Source: Dehalococcoidia bacterium UBA5629 (GTDB lineage Bacteria > Chloroflexota > Dehalococcoidia > GIF9 > UBA5629). From it: 5,645 nt of DNA. Under the pieces are notes generated by a model. That model did no database searches. It was not told where the DNA came from and saw nothing but the letters and a program-made list of their open reading frames with translations. Location: the NCBI GenBank assembly GCA_002421445.1, contig DIKB01000032.1:11726-17370 (forward strand), read 5' to 3'. Made by a program: the position numbers and the translations under genes. Each line of letters opens with the position of its first letter. Within the stretch, counting starts at the first letter, position 1. Of the stretch, positions 1-5,552 are shown piece by piece.

Positions 1-377
1 CTGACGGTTATTTCGATTGCACCGGCGTCTCATTCGCCTTCCGCAATCTGACGTATCGGAACCCACTGACCCCGCGTGTGCTGACCGAGGTACTCAGAGT
101 ATTGAGGCCCGGAGGCAGATTCGTCATCGTGGAAAGCAGCCAGCCGGAATCAGCGATAATCCGATACTTTTTCCGAATCTATCTACGCTTTTTTGTCTAC
201 CCAATGGGACGATTGCTCTCCGATAATAAGGGAGCATATCATTACCTTGCCGAATCCGCTGCCCGCTTTTATACACCGGACCAGGTCAGGGATTTGCTCA
301 TCACCGCCGGCTTTAGCAAGATTTCTTATCGTCCACTCTTCTTCGGAGCAGCCGGAATTCATGTTGCAATCAAATAA
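1..377 (+). CDS. ubiE: UbiE/MenG-family demethylmenaquinone methyltransferase, C-terminal half (5' end outside window)
   Basis: The open frame starts at base 3 and runs to the TAA at 375-377, giving 124 residues of a protein that in this family is usually about 230-250 long. The N-terminal SAM-binding motif I is therefore outside the window. Visible features match UbiE/MenG: an FDCTGVSFAFRNLTYR block (the 'FD...GLRNV' region), then LRVLRPGGRFVIVE, the post-III motif of class I methyltransferases, then a YHYLAESAARFYTPDQVRDL block and a GFSKISYRPLFFGAAGIHVA C-terminal strand. Known family members C-methylate demethylmenaquinone (or the ubiquinone precursor) with SAM at the membrane surface in the last step of quinone synthesis. 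Which quinone is used here cannot be seen. The gene ends 8 bp from the converging radical SAM gene, with no evident terminator between them. The internal ATG at 78 is not the start, because homology continues upstream of it. Confidence 0.88.
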   Translation, partial: DGYFDCTGVSFAFRNLTYRNPLTPRVLTEVLRVLRPGGRFVIVESSQPESAIIRYFFRIYLRFFVYPMGRLLSDNKGAYHYLAESAARFYTPDQVRDLLITAGFSKISYRPLFFGAAGIHVAIK

Positions 378-385
378 ACGTCGGG

Positions 386-1654
386 CTAAATCTGGTTTTC
401 GATGTAGTCTTCTCTGAGTCCATTCAGTGAAGCAAAGAACTCACGCATCATTACGCTGACAGGATACATACCTTTTTCCGTAACCTTTAACTTCCCCCCT
501 CCGCGAATCACGCCGGAGAGCTTCAAGAACATCACCTCTAAAGGCAACATCGTATTCATATCAGCATGAAACCGTGCGCGAAACCTATCTTCGTCCACTT
601 CCAGACCGAAGAGTTTGGTCAGCAGATAATAGCGAAGATGCTCACTGCGTGAAATTTTTCGCCAGCCAACAATCGGCAACTTATGGCTATCTATCAGCGC
701 GGCATATTTCTCTAACGCAAAAGAATTGACGAAGAAATTCCCGTTAACTATGCTTACCGATCCCGACCCGACGCCGATATAGTCATCGGAATCAATCACA
801 TACTCATCTATCATTTTCTTGCCGCGGGAGAAGCACCAGGCTGTAGACGCGTCATAACCGGCCGCATATAATTCCTTCATAATTACATCATAAAATGCTT
901 TTTCCCGAGAGAAGTTCACTTTATTGAAGCGGCGTTCCAGGGCATCCTTCTTGTGCGGCGATGCCATCAATGGATAAAAGGTGGCTTGATCTATTCCCAT
1001 ATCTTTGAACATTTTGACATCAGCTTCGAACTGCCCTATTGACTGATTCGGGAAATTGAAAACGAAATCGGCATTAACAGTATCGAATTTCCCCTGCGCC
1101 ATCATCAATCTTTGTTTCGCTTCTTTCCCGCTGATAAACAGTCTGCCCATAGTTTTAAGCGTATCGTCATTAAAGCTTTGAATTCCTATCGAGAGACGAT
1201 TGATCCCCGCGGCTTGAAGCAATTCGATGGTTTTCGTTGTGATCTCGCGTGGAGTGGTCTCCAGAGAGATACGCTTCACATCAAAGTTTCGCTTTAGATA
1301 ATCGATCAAGCCGGCAAGTTCATCCATGAGAATAGTCGGCGTGCCGCCGCCAAAGTAAAATTCTGAGAACTTGAACCCGCGCTGAATATAGAGATCGATC
1401 TCTTTCCTCAAAGAAACAAAGTACGCTCTGGCCCTGTCTTCCTTGAATAAATATCTATTGAAACAGCAAAAGGGACACAGGCTACGACAAAAGGGAATAT
1501 GAATATAAAGAGAAACGTTATCATTCAGACCCGATGCTGTAACAACTGCATCGTCAATTTCAGGTCGTAGTTTCAGAAACTTTCTGCCCTCGGACCGGGT
1601 TATATATCCCACCAGTTCTGGAATCATCTGGATGCTGTTTTCCCTTTGTAACAT
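386..1654 (-). CDS. HemN/HemW-like radical SAM protein (coproporphyrinogen III oxidase family; possible quinone C-methyltransferase)
   Basis: This is a 422-residue radical SAM enzyme. The YIHIPFC block (Y50, H52) leads into C56-x3-C60-x2-C63, which binds the 4Fe-4S cluster that cleaves SAM. Next come FGGGTPT (101-107, SAM amino-group binding), LSIGIQSF (154-161), NADFVFNFP (194-202) and DDYIGVGSGS (290-299), in the order seen in HemN/HemW. A helical/winged C-terminal domain follows, with VTEKGMYPV and VMMREFF near 391-407. HemN has a further essential Cys two residues after the third ligand (CxC). Here that position is F65, as in HemW, while C64 directly follows C63. True HemN activity is therefore doubtful. 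Class C radical SAM methyltransferases, including the MenK/MqnK enzymes that make 8-methylmenaquinone, are also HemN-like, and the neighbouring UbiE/MenG gene makes that a reasonable inference. HemW-type haem chaperone is the main alternative. The start at 1654 has no good ribosome site. An ATG at codon 10 (1625-1627) has AAAGGGA about 13 nt upstream and could be the real start, giving 413 residues. Confidence 0.93.
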   Translation of the reverse strand: MLQRENSIQMIPELVGYITRSEGRKFLKLRPEIDDAVVTASGLNDNVSLYIHIPFCRSLCPFCCFNRYLFKEDRARAYFVSLRKEIDLYIQRGFKFSEFYFGGGTPTILMDELAGLIDYLKRNFDVKRISLETTPREITTKTIELLQAAGINRLSIGIQSFNDDTLKTMGRLFISGKEAKQRLMMAQGKFDTVNADFVFNFPNQSIGQFEADVKMFKDMGIDQATFYPLMASPHKKDALERRFNKVNFSREKAFYDVIMKELYAAGYDASTAWCFSRGKKMIDEYVIDSDDYIGVGSGSVSIVNGNFFVNSFALEKYAALIDSHKLPIVGWRKISRSEHLRYYLLTKLFGLEVDEDRFRARFHADMNTMLPLEVMFLKLSGVIRGGGKLKVTEKGMYPVSVMMREFFASLNGLREDYIENQI

Positions 1655-1689
1655 TTTATAGATTGTTTTAAATAAGGTCAGTCGGAGTT

Positions 1690-1719
1690 AGTATAGCAAA
1701 CGAAGGATACCGGGGTCAT
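1690..1719 (-). promoter_or_regulatory. Candidate sigma70-type promoter for the radical SAM gene
   Basis: Read on the minus strand, the -35-like hexamer ATGACC (1714-1719, 4 of 6 consensus) and the -10-like hexamer TATACT (1690-1695, 5 of 6) are 18 bp apart. Transcription would begin near 1683, leaving a leader of about 28 nt before the ATG at 1654. The -10 is good but the -35 is weak, so the call is moderate. One arm of the inverted repeat at 1704-1712 fills most of the spacer. Confidence 0.45.
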
Positions 1720-1746
1720 TGTTTAAATATGGACAAACGGTATCCT
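1704..1746. promoter_or_regulatory. Perfect 9-bp inverted repeat between divergent promoters (candidate operator)
   Basis: AGGATACCG at 1704-1712 and CGGTATCCT at 1738-1746 are exact reverse complements separated by 25 bp. The left arm lies in the spacer of the leftward promoter and the right arm lies in the spacer of the rightward promoter, each 1-2 bp from its -35 and 6-8 bp from its -10. Each arm is itself roughly palindromic (GG-ATA-CC). This placement suits a regulator that controls both divergent genes. The regulator is not identifiable here, and a chance repeat is not excluded. Confidence 0.45.
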
Positions 1747-1758
1747 GATTACTATAAT
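1730..1758 (+). promoter_or_regulatory. Sigma70-type promoter for the Ig-like membrane protein gene
   Basis: TGGACA at 1730-1735 (5 of 6 to TTGACA) and a consensus TATAAT at 1753-1758 are separated by exactly 17 bp. Transcription would start near 1765. The -10 box overlaps the ATG at 1757-1759, so that ATG would lie upstream of the transcript. This argues for translation from the ATG at 1787. Confidence 0.7.
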
Positions 1759-1786
1759 GTATCCAAAGGTAAGAGCTGAGTTCAGT

Positions 1787-3997
1787 ATGCAAAATCAATA
1801 TGCGCATGTAAATAATAATGCTGGACATGGACTTCGTTATGTCCTGATCTGCATTATCTCGGCTCTTTTATTAAATTTTCTGCCGGCATCGCCAGCGCAG
1901 GCATCGGTTGTCATTGTTACTCCTTCGCTGCTGACTGAGGGACAGGTAAGCAAAAGCTACTATACGGCTCTAACGGCAACGTCAACACCTTCATCTCCTT
2001 CGTTTACCTGGAGCAGCGGTACATTGCCCCCGGGTCTGACTCTGTCCTCCACTTCAGGCGTTATCACCGGCGCCCCGACAGTTGCCGGTACCTTTTATTT
2101 TTTCGTTACGGTCACCAATGCCGCGTCAGACACGCACTCGAAAGAATTTACTATTGTCGTTAAACCACCGCCGTTAACGGTACTGACAACAACTTTATCA
2201 ACGGCAACAGAAGGGAAATCCTATAGTGCAGTAATGACGGCCAGCGGTGGAACAGCACCATACACATGGATTATTACCAGCGGTACACTGCCTTCCGGGC
2301 TTACGCTGTTAGGCACTTCGGGATATATCACAGGCACGCCGGCCAAAGGCACACTCGGCTCTTATAGCTTCACAGTCAATGTCACGGACAGTTCTTCAAC
2401 GCCTCTTACCGGACAGGGAAGTCTCTACCTCACTGTCGAGAGAGGTGGTTTCAAGGTCACTGTTTCTATTGGCTCCGGGCTGAAAGCCGGTGAAACAAAG
2501 GTGCGCTCAGGTAATACCCTTGTAGCCACACTGAGAGGTGGAGGCTCGACAATACTCAGTTTCGATCTTGGGTCAAGCCCGCAAATCAGTGTTGACTCTG
2601 TAGTTCAACATCCGAGCGATACGGGAGTCAGATTTAAAGCTGAATCGGACAAGATTACCGTTATCGAATTAACAACAGACATAACCTTCCCCTATTATGC
2701 CGAGTATGCTATCGAACTGAAAACCGACCCAGCTACGATCGCCCAACAAACAGGATCCGGCTGGTATAAGGAAGGATACATACTGAGAAATACCGCACAG
2801 AGTGAAATTGCCGACCAGAGCAATCCCGGCATGCAATATCGTTTCACAAGCTGGAAACTGCCTACCGGGGAGACCGTCTCTAATAGAGACCTCGCTCTGA
2901 CTGTCAATGCTGCCGGTACTTGTACAGCTAACTACGACACCTATTATAAGCTCATGTTGTCATCTCCTTATGGCGAGACAAGTATCAGCAACTGGTATAA
3001 AGCTGGCAGCACAGCTGAATGGAGCATAAAGGGATCACAGGTCAGCATGCCCGGCTTTTTTGGTATCTTCGGCGGCAAACTGTATGCCGTTAATCCGACC
3101 GGAAGCATAGTGATGGATGCCCCAAAGACAATGACTGTGAACTGGGAACCGGATTATACATTGCCGTTTATTCTTATCCCGCTGGCGCTGCTCATCCTTG
3201 TTTTTGGCTGTTATGGCATTTATCTTCTGCTTCACGGGCCACGAACCAAGCCGCAATATCAGGGGCCGCAGCCACCACCCCCACAATGGGCACGTCCTGT
3301 ACCTCCCCCGCTGCAACCATCTATGCCTCCGCCGTGGTATCGTCCCATACCACCTCCTCCGCAGACCACAGTGGTAATGATAGGTGGAGACAATAATAAG
3401 CCAAAGCTTGGACCACCGACAACCAAGGAACAGCTCATGGAAAAATTTGGCGAGCTTCTGGAGAAATATGGGGACGAGTTGAAAGGCTCCACTCCGTCTC
3501 AGGGCTTACCTAAAATCGGAATAGCGCCGGGGAGTCCGAAACCGGCGGCGCCGGAATTATCCTCGCCGATCGTAGAAGAGGCACAGAGCAATCCGGATGA
3601 GAATAGCACGTTATGCAATTTCAAGTCGAAGAGATTGTTGAGGCCTGTTGCTACAAAGTGGAAAAAAGTGGCAACCAAAGATACGCTTCTTGAATCGGGA
3701 GGGAAAGAGGACGGAGACGGCATCGGTGGAACTCTCGTGGTCTGGTCACGGGATATCTATCAGGAGTGGGAGATAGTAACCTGCGAGTTGCCCCGCGGTC
3801 ATGATGAATCGCACGACAGGAGCACGATTGAGACAGTATACAGCCTTCTTAACGGTATTACAGAGGTGAAGGTTTACAAGCCCGAGCAGGAGCTGATGCC
3901 GCCTAAACCTCACTATACTGACAGCATGCCACAAATAGAGGTGGAATCTTACGAAATCGTTACTTCCGACAAGCTGCCACCGGCAACCACCCCATAG
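1787..3997 (+). CDS. Exported single-pass membrane protein with Ig-like (He_PIG-type) and beta-repeat ectodomain and a C-terminal domain of unknown function
   Basis: The protein has 736 residues from the ATG at 1787. An in-frame ATG at 1757 would add 10 residues but lies inside the -10 box. Residues 1-39 look like a signal peptide: a charged/polar start, the hydrophobic YVLICIISALLLNFL, then PAQA before S40. Residues about 41-127 and 131-218 are two Ig-like repeats with the He_PIG signature (SGTLPPGLTL...GVITGAPT and SGTLPSGLTL...YITGTPA). A beta-rich region (219-300) is followed by two 'GSGWY...YRFTSW...CTANY' type repeats (about 302-383 and 384-453). Residues 458-482 form one transmembrane helix followed by HGPRTK, so by the positive-inside rule the last ~250 residues are cytoplasmic. 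These comprise a proline-rich tract (about 494-526), a charged helix (TKEQLMEKFGELLEKYGDEL, 546-565) and a C-terminal domain (about 600-736) that I do not recognise, with Cys610 and Cys666. No catalytic motif is evident. The ectodomain suggests binding or adhesion and the topology would allow signalling; both are inference. Ribosome-site matches upstream are weak (AAGAG, 11 nt away). Confidence 0.85.
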   Translation: MQNQYAHVNNNAGHGLRYVLICIISALLLNFLPASPAQASVVIVTPSLLTEGQVSKSYYTALTATSTPSSPSFTWSSGTLPPGLTLSSTSGVITGAPTVAGTFYFFVTVTNAASDTHSKEFTIVVKPPPLTVLTTTLSTATEGKSYSAVMTASGGTAPYTWIITSGTLPSGLTLLGTSGYITGTPAKGTLGSYSFTVNVTDSSSTPLTGQGSLYLTVERGGFKVTVSIGSGLKAGETKVRSGNTLVATLRGGGSTILSFDLGSSPQISVDSVVQHPSDTGVRFKAESDKITVIELTTDITFPYYAEYAIELKTDPATIAQQTGSGWYKEGYILRNTAQSEIADQSNPGMQYRFTSWKLPTGETVSNRDLALTVNAAGTCTANYDTYYKLMLSSPYGETSISNWYKAGSTAEWSIKGSQVSMPGFFGIFGGKLYAVNPTGSIVMDAPKTMTVNWEPDYTLPFILIPLALLILVFGCYGIYLLLHGPRTKPQYQGPQPPPPQWARPVPPPLQPSMPPPWYRPIPPPPQTTVVMIGGDNNKPKLGPPTTKEQLMEKFGELLEKYGDELKGSTPSQGLPKIGIAPGSPKPAAPELSSPIVEEAQSNPDENSTLCNFKSKRLLRPVATKWKKVATKDTLLESGGKEDGDGIGGTLVVWSRDIYQEWEIVTCELPRGHDESHDRSTIETVYSLLNGITEVKVYKPEQELMPPKPHYTDSMPQIEVESYEIVTSDKLPPATTP
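1907..2440 (+). repeat. Two tandem Ig-like domain-coding repeats
   Basis: The two halves (about 1907-2167 and 2177-2440) encode homologous domains. Both carry TEG near the start, the Y-T-W / F-T-W strand, SGTLPxGLTL, a TSG turn, ITGxP and a closing F-x-V-x-V-T strand. Some DNA similarity remains, for example the shared core AGCGGTACA at 2014 and 2279, but the copies have diverged well beyond a recent duplication. The pattern matches the putative Ig domain family often called He_PIG, common in bacterial surface proteins. Confidence 0.75.
2690..3145 (+). repeat. Two beta-repeat modules of the GSGWY...ANY / NWY...VNW type
   Basis: The first module (about 2690-2935) encodes GSGWYKEG, YRFTSW and CTANY. 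The second (about 2936-3145) encodes SNWYKAGSTAEWSI and DAPKTMTVNW. These are hallmarks of the short bacterial surface beta repeats, related to the InlB-type B repeats, that are often found in strings just outside a C-terminal membrane anchor. The second copy ends directly before the transmembrane helix and lacks a clear FTxW core, so it is a degenerate copy. Confidence 0.6.
3158..3364 (+). other. Transmembrane helix and proline-rich juxtamembrane segment of the membrane protein
   Basis: Positions 3158-3232 encode a hydrophobic stretch (LPFILIPLALLILVFGCYG and onward) long enough for one membrane span, followed at once by positive residues (HGPRTK). Positions about 3266-3364 encode a low-complexity run with PPPP, VPPPL, MPPPW and IPPPP and several Trp/Tyr. 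Such runs usually form extended linkers or docking sites. Here it separates the membrane from the C-terminal domain. Confidence 0.75.
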
Positions 3998-4034
3998 AAA
4001 AATATTCGATTAAAGACGCTAACAAATGCAACAG

Positions 4035-4466
4035 CTATAGTCCAATACCGGTCACCTGATATTTGAAAGCATAACCAGCTTTGATCGCTTCACTTTCTAT
4101 CAGGGTTCTTATTTTGGAGTAATCATAGGTATAGCTATACTGTTTGCCAAAAAGATCAGACTGTTCTTTAATGTTGCCTTCCCTGCCTCCCGCACCAGTT
4201 TTATATGTCTCCGTCTTAAATCCGAAGCCGGGACCGAAATCACTATCGCCTGAGGAAAGCCCGGAGCCGCTTTCTTTTAACATCTCGGTAAAACGAAGCT
4301 CTTTTTTCACTTCATCCAGTCGGAATTTCGCTTCATACGTGAGTTTCTTCTTTGCAAACATACCTTTTCTTTCGGCGATAGTAAACTCAATTGAAAAAAG
4401 CCCCTTTTTCTCTTTCAGTTCCGCGGGAATTTCCTTAGCAATCCTTTTAATTTCGTCAATAAGCAT
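4035..4466 (-). CDS. Small soluble protein of unknown function (143 aa)
   Basis: I do not recognise this protein. It is preferred over the opposite-strand frame because it has a strong Shine-Dalgarno sequence and a normal, charged, soluble composition. Residues 1-20 form a Lys/Glu-rich amphipathic helix (IKRIAKEIPAELKEK). Residues 22-62 look like alternating beta strands (FSIEFTIAERKG, KLTYEAKFRLDE, KELRFTEML). Residues about 65-95 are a Gly/Ser-rich linker (SGSGLSSGDSDFGPGFGF), and a final part has an aromatic strand (YSYTYDYSKI), a helix (RTLIESEAIKAGYA) and a last strand (FKYQVTGIGL). There is no signal peptide, membrane span, Cys or recognisable catalytic motif. It converges on the membrane-protein gene with 37 bp between stops and is divergent from tlyA by 98 bp. 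No link to either is proven. Confidence 0.8.
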   Translation of the reverse strand: MLIDEIKRIAKEIPAELKEKKGLFSIEFTIAERKGMFAKKKLTYEAKFRLDEVKKELRFTEMLKESGSGLSSGDSDFGPGFGFKTETYKTGAGGREGNIKEQSDLFGKQYSYTYDYSKIRTLIESEAIKAGYAFKYQVTGIGL

Positions 4467-4478
4467 ATCGCTGTATAT

Positions 4479-4487
4479 CCTCCTCCC
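4479..4487 (-). promoter_or_regulatory. Strong Shine-Dalgarno sequence for the 143-aa gene
   Basis: On the minus strand this reads GGGAGGAGG, an excellent match to the 16S rRNA 3' end. It sits 12 nt before the ATG at 4464-4466, slightly longer than ideal, but no nearer in-frame ATG, GTG or TTG exists. It is the strongest ribosome-binding site in the window and is the main support for choosing this strand and start. Confidence 0.7.
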
Positions 4488-4564
4488 TGTGCGCTTACTG
4501 TAGAGAATAATCTATCACTCCGTAAAAGGAAAGTATTGATAATAATGCGGTACAATAAAGAGCT

Positions 4565-5311
4565 ATGCCAAAACAGCGCCTCGATGATCTTCTCGTCTCC
4601 CGCAACCTGATTGAAAACAAGAGCAAGGCACGCGCACTCATCATGACCGGCGATGTGCGGGTAAACGGACTGGCAATCACCAAACCGGGCACGATTGTCC
4701 CGGACAGTAGCACTATTGAGATACATAAGAAGCCGCCATACGTCAGCCGCGGCGGTATCAAATTGGCGCAGGCATTGGATTCATTCAAGATAGACGTCAC
4801 CTCATGCATTGCGCTGGATGTCGGCGCTTCCACCGGCGGATTCACAGATTGTCTTCTTCAACGCGGAGCGCAGCGGGTTTATGCCGTCGATGTCGGGTAC
4901 GGTCAGATCGATTACAAACTGAGGCAGGACACAAGAGTCGTCGTCATGGACAAGACAAACGCGCATCACCCGTTCAGGCTGCCGGAGAAGGTTGATATCG
5001 CTACAATGGACGTATCATTCATCTCGGTCACCAAAGTCATCCCTAACGTTATCCCGCATCTGAACGAAAATGGGCAGATCATCGCACTCATCAAGCCGCA
5101 ATTCGAGGCCGAAAGAGAAGATGTGGGCAAGGGCGGTATTATCACTGATCCGCTGATCCACGCCCGCGTTCTGGGAAAGGTTATCCTCTGGGCAATAGAG
5201 CAAAAACTCAGAATACGAAATCTGACTGCATCACCCATAACCGGTGCCGAAGGCAATAGAGAATTTCTACTACATCTGCAGCTACAGACAAATATAATCG
5301 AATCAGGATAG
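4565..5311 (+). CDS. tlyA: TlyA family rRNA (cytidine-2'-O)-methyltransferase
   Basis: TlyA uses SAM to methylate the 2'-OH of cytidine in 23S rRNA (C1920) and, in the longer type, also 16S rRNA (C1409). These are the methylations that make ribosomes sensitive to capreomycin. The 248 residues start with an S4 RNA-binding domain (RLDDLLVSRNLIENKSKA, then ARALIMTGDVRVNG; 5-35). A linker follows (PPYVSRGGIKL, 57-67), then an FtsJ-like Rossmann fold with SAM motif ALDVGASTGGFTD (83-95) and AVDVGYGQ (107-114). The catalytic set K66, D149 (TMDVSF), K177 (LIKPQFE) and E233 (GNREF) aligns in spacing with the K-D-K-E set of mycobacterial TlyA, so the enzyme looks intact. Its short length, with S4 beginning at residue 4, suggests the short type that methylates only 23S rRNA (inference). 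The start at ATG 4565 fits the family; upstream there is only a weak AAAGAG 3 nt away. A hydrolase remnant follows after 3 bp. Confidence 0.95.
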   Translation: MPKQRLDDLLVSRNLIENKSKARALIMTGDVRVNGLAITKPGTIVPDSSTIEIHKKPPYVSRGGIKLAQALDSFKIDVTSCIALDVGASTGGFTDCLLQRGAQRVYAVDVGYGQIDYKLRQDTRVVVMDKTNAHHPFRLPEKVDIATMDVSFISVTKVIPNVIPHLNENGQIIALIKPQFEAEREDVGKGGIITDPLIHARVLGKVILWAIEQKLRIRNLTASPITGAEGNREFLLHLQLQTNIIESG

Positions 5312-5314
5312 TAC

Positions 5315-5530
5315 GTGAAACAACGTGAAATTTGGTTGAAATCGGACGGGCTTGTGACTTAACTGCAGCACTGAACTTTTTATCCGGGATCAATGAGACA
5401 CCCACTCCCGATATCTATCTTATCGGCTTCAGCGGTGGCGCTGCCGCCAGCGTTTATGCTGCTGCACACGACCCGATAGTATCATCAGTCATCTGTTGCG
5501 CCTGCCCTTCCCGATTTGAGTTTTTGACAA
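5315..5530 (+). pseudogene. Alpha/beta-hydrolase remnant (internal deletion, frame change, lost C-terminus)
   Basis: A plausible original start is GTG at 5315, preceded by AGGA (5305-5308) 6 nt upstream. It opens VKQREIWLKSDGLVT, like the first strand of small alpha/beta hydrolases, but stops at TAA 5360-5362. In another frame, from about 5347, the sequence resumes as ACDLTAALNFLSGI, then PDIYLIGFSGGAAASVYAA and SSVICCACP. The GFSGG motif is the G-x-S-x-G nucleophile elbow, preceded by the expected strand and followed by the expected helix. The oxyanion/HG region between the start and the elbow (roughly 70-80 residues in the family) is missing. The C-terminal part with the catalytic Asp and His is also gone: after about 5530 the frame runs into the end of the opposing gene. 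The 303-bp frame from TTG 5332 is thus not a working gene. The 3-bp gap suggests the parent gene was co-transcribed with tlyA. Confidence 0.7.
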
Positions 5531-5533
5531 ATG

Positions 5534-5550
5534 GTGAAATAGAATTTCAC
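5534..5550 (-). terminator. Small hairpin just past the dehydrogenase stop codon (weak terminator candidate)
   Basis: GTGAAAT (5534-5540) and ATTTCAC (5544-5550) form a perfect 7-bp stem with a 3-nt loop, beginning 2 nt after the minus-strand stop at 5553. The stem is AT-rich and no clean run of Ts follows in the minus-strand direction, so intrinsic termination is uncertain. It may be only a 3'-end stabilising hairpin. Confidence 0.25.
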
Positions 5551-5552
5551 AC

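Noticed and set aside
378..385. Terminator between the methyltransferase and the radical SAM gene
   Set aside because: The gap is only 8 bp and no hairpin is visible at either gene end.
3259..3492. Minus-strand glycine-rich frame (77 aa)
   Set aside because: The glycine runs are the complement of the proline codons of the membrane protein's proline-rich tract; it is a shadow frame.
3998..4034. Bidirectional terminator between the converging genes
   Set aside because: The 37 bp are AT-rich but hold no convincing stem-loop with a T-run on either strand.
4144..4503. 119-codon plus-strand open frame opposite the 143-aa gene
   Set aside because: It has a Ser/Pro/Phe-rich composition typical of an antisense shadow, no ribosome site, and the opposite strand has a strong one.
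4536..4556. Possible tlyA promoter elements (TTGATA at 4536, TACAAT at 4551)
   Set aside because: The two hexamers are only 9 bp apart and no good -35 lies 16-18 bp before TACAAT. A start from TACAAT would give an almost leaderless transcript. Too weak to annotate.
4415..4845. Two overlapping minus-strand frames across the start of tlyA
   Set aside because: They are antisense to a well-supported tlyA, with no family resemblance or ribosome site.
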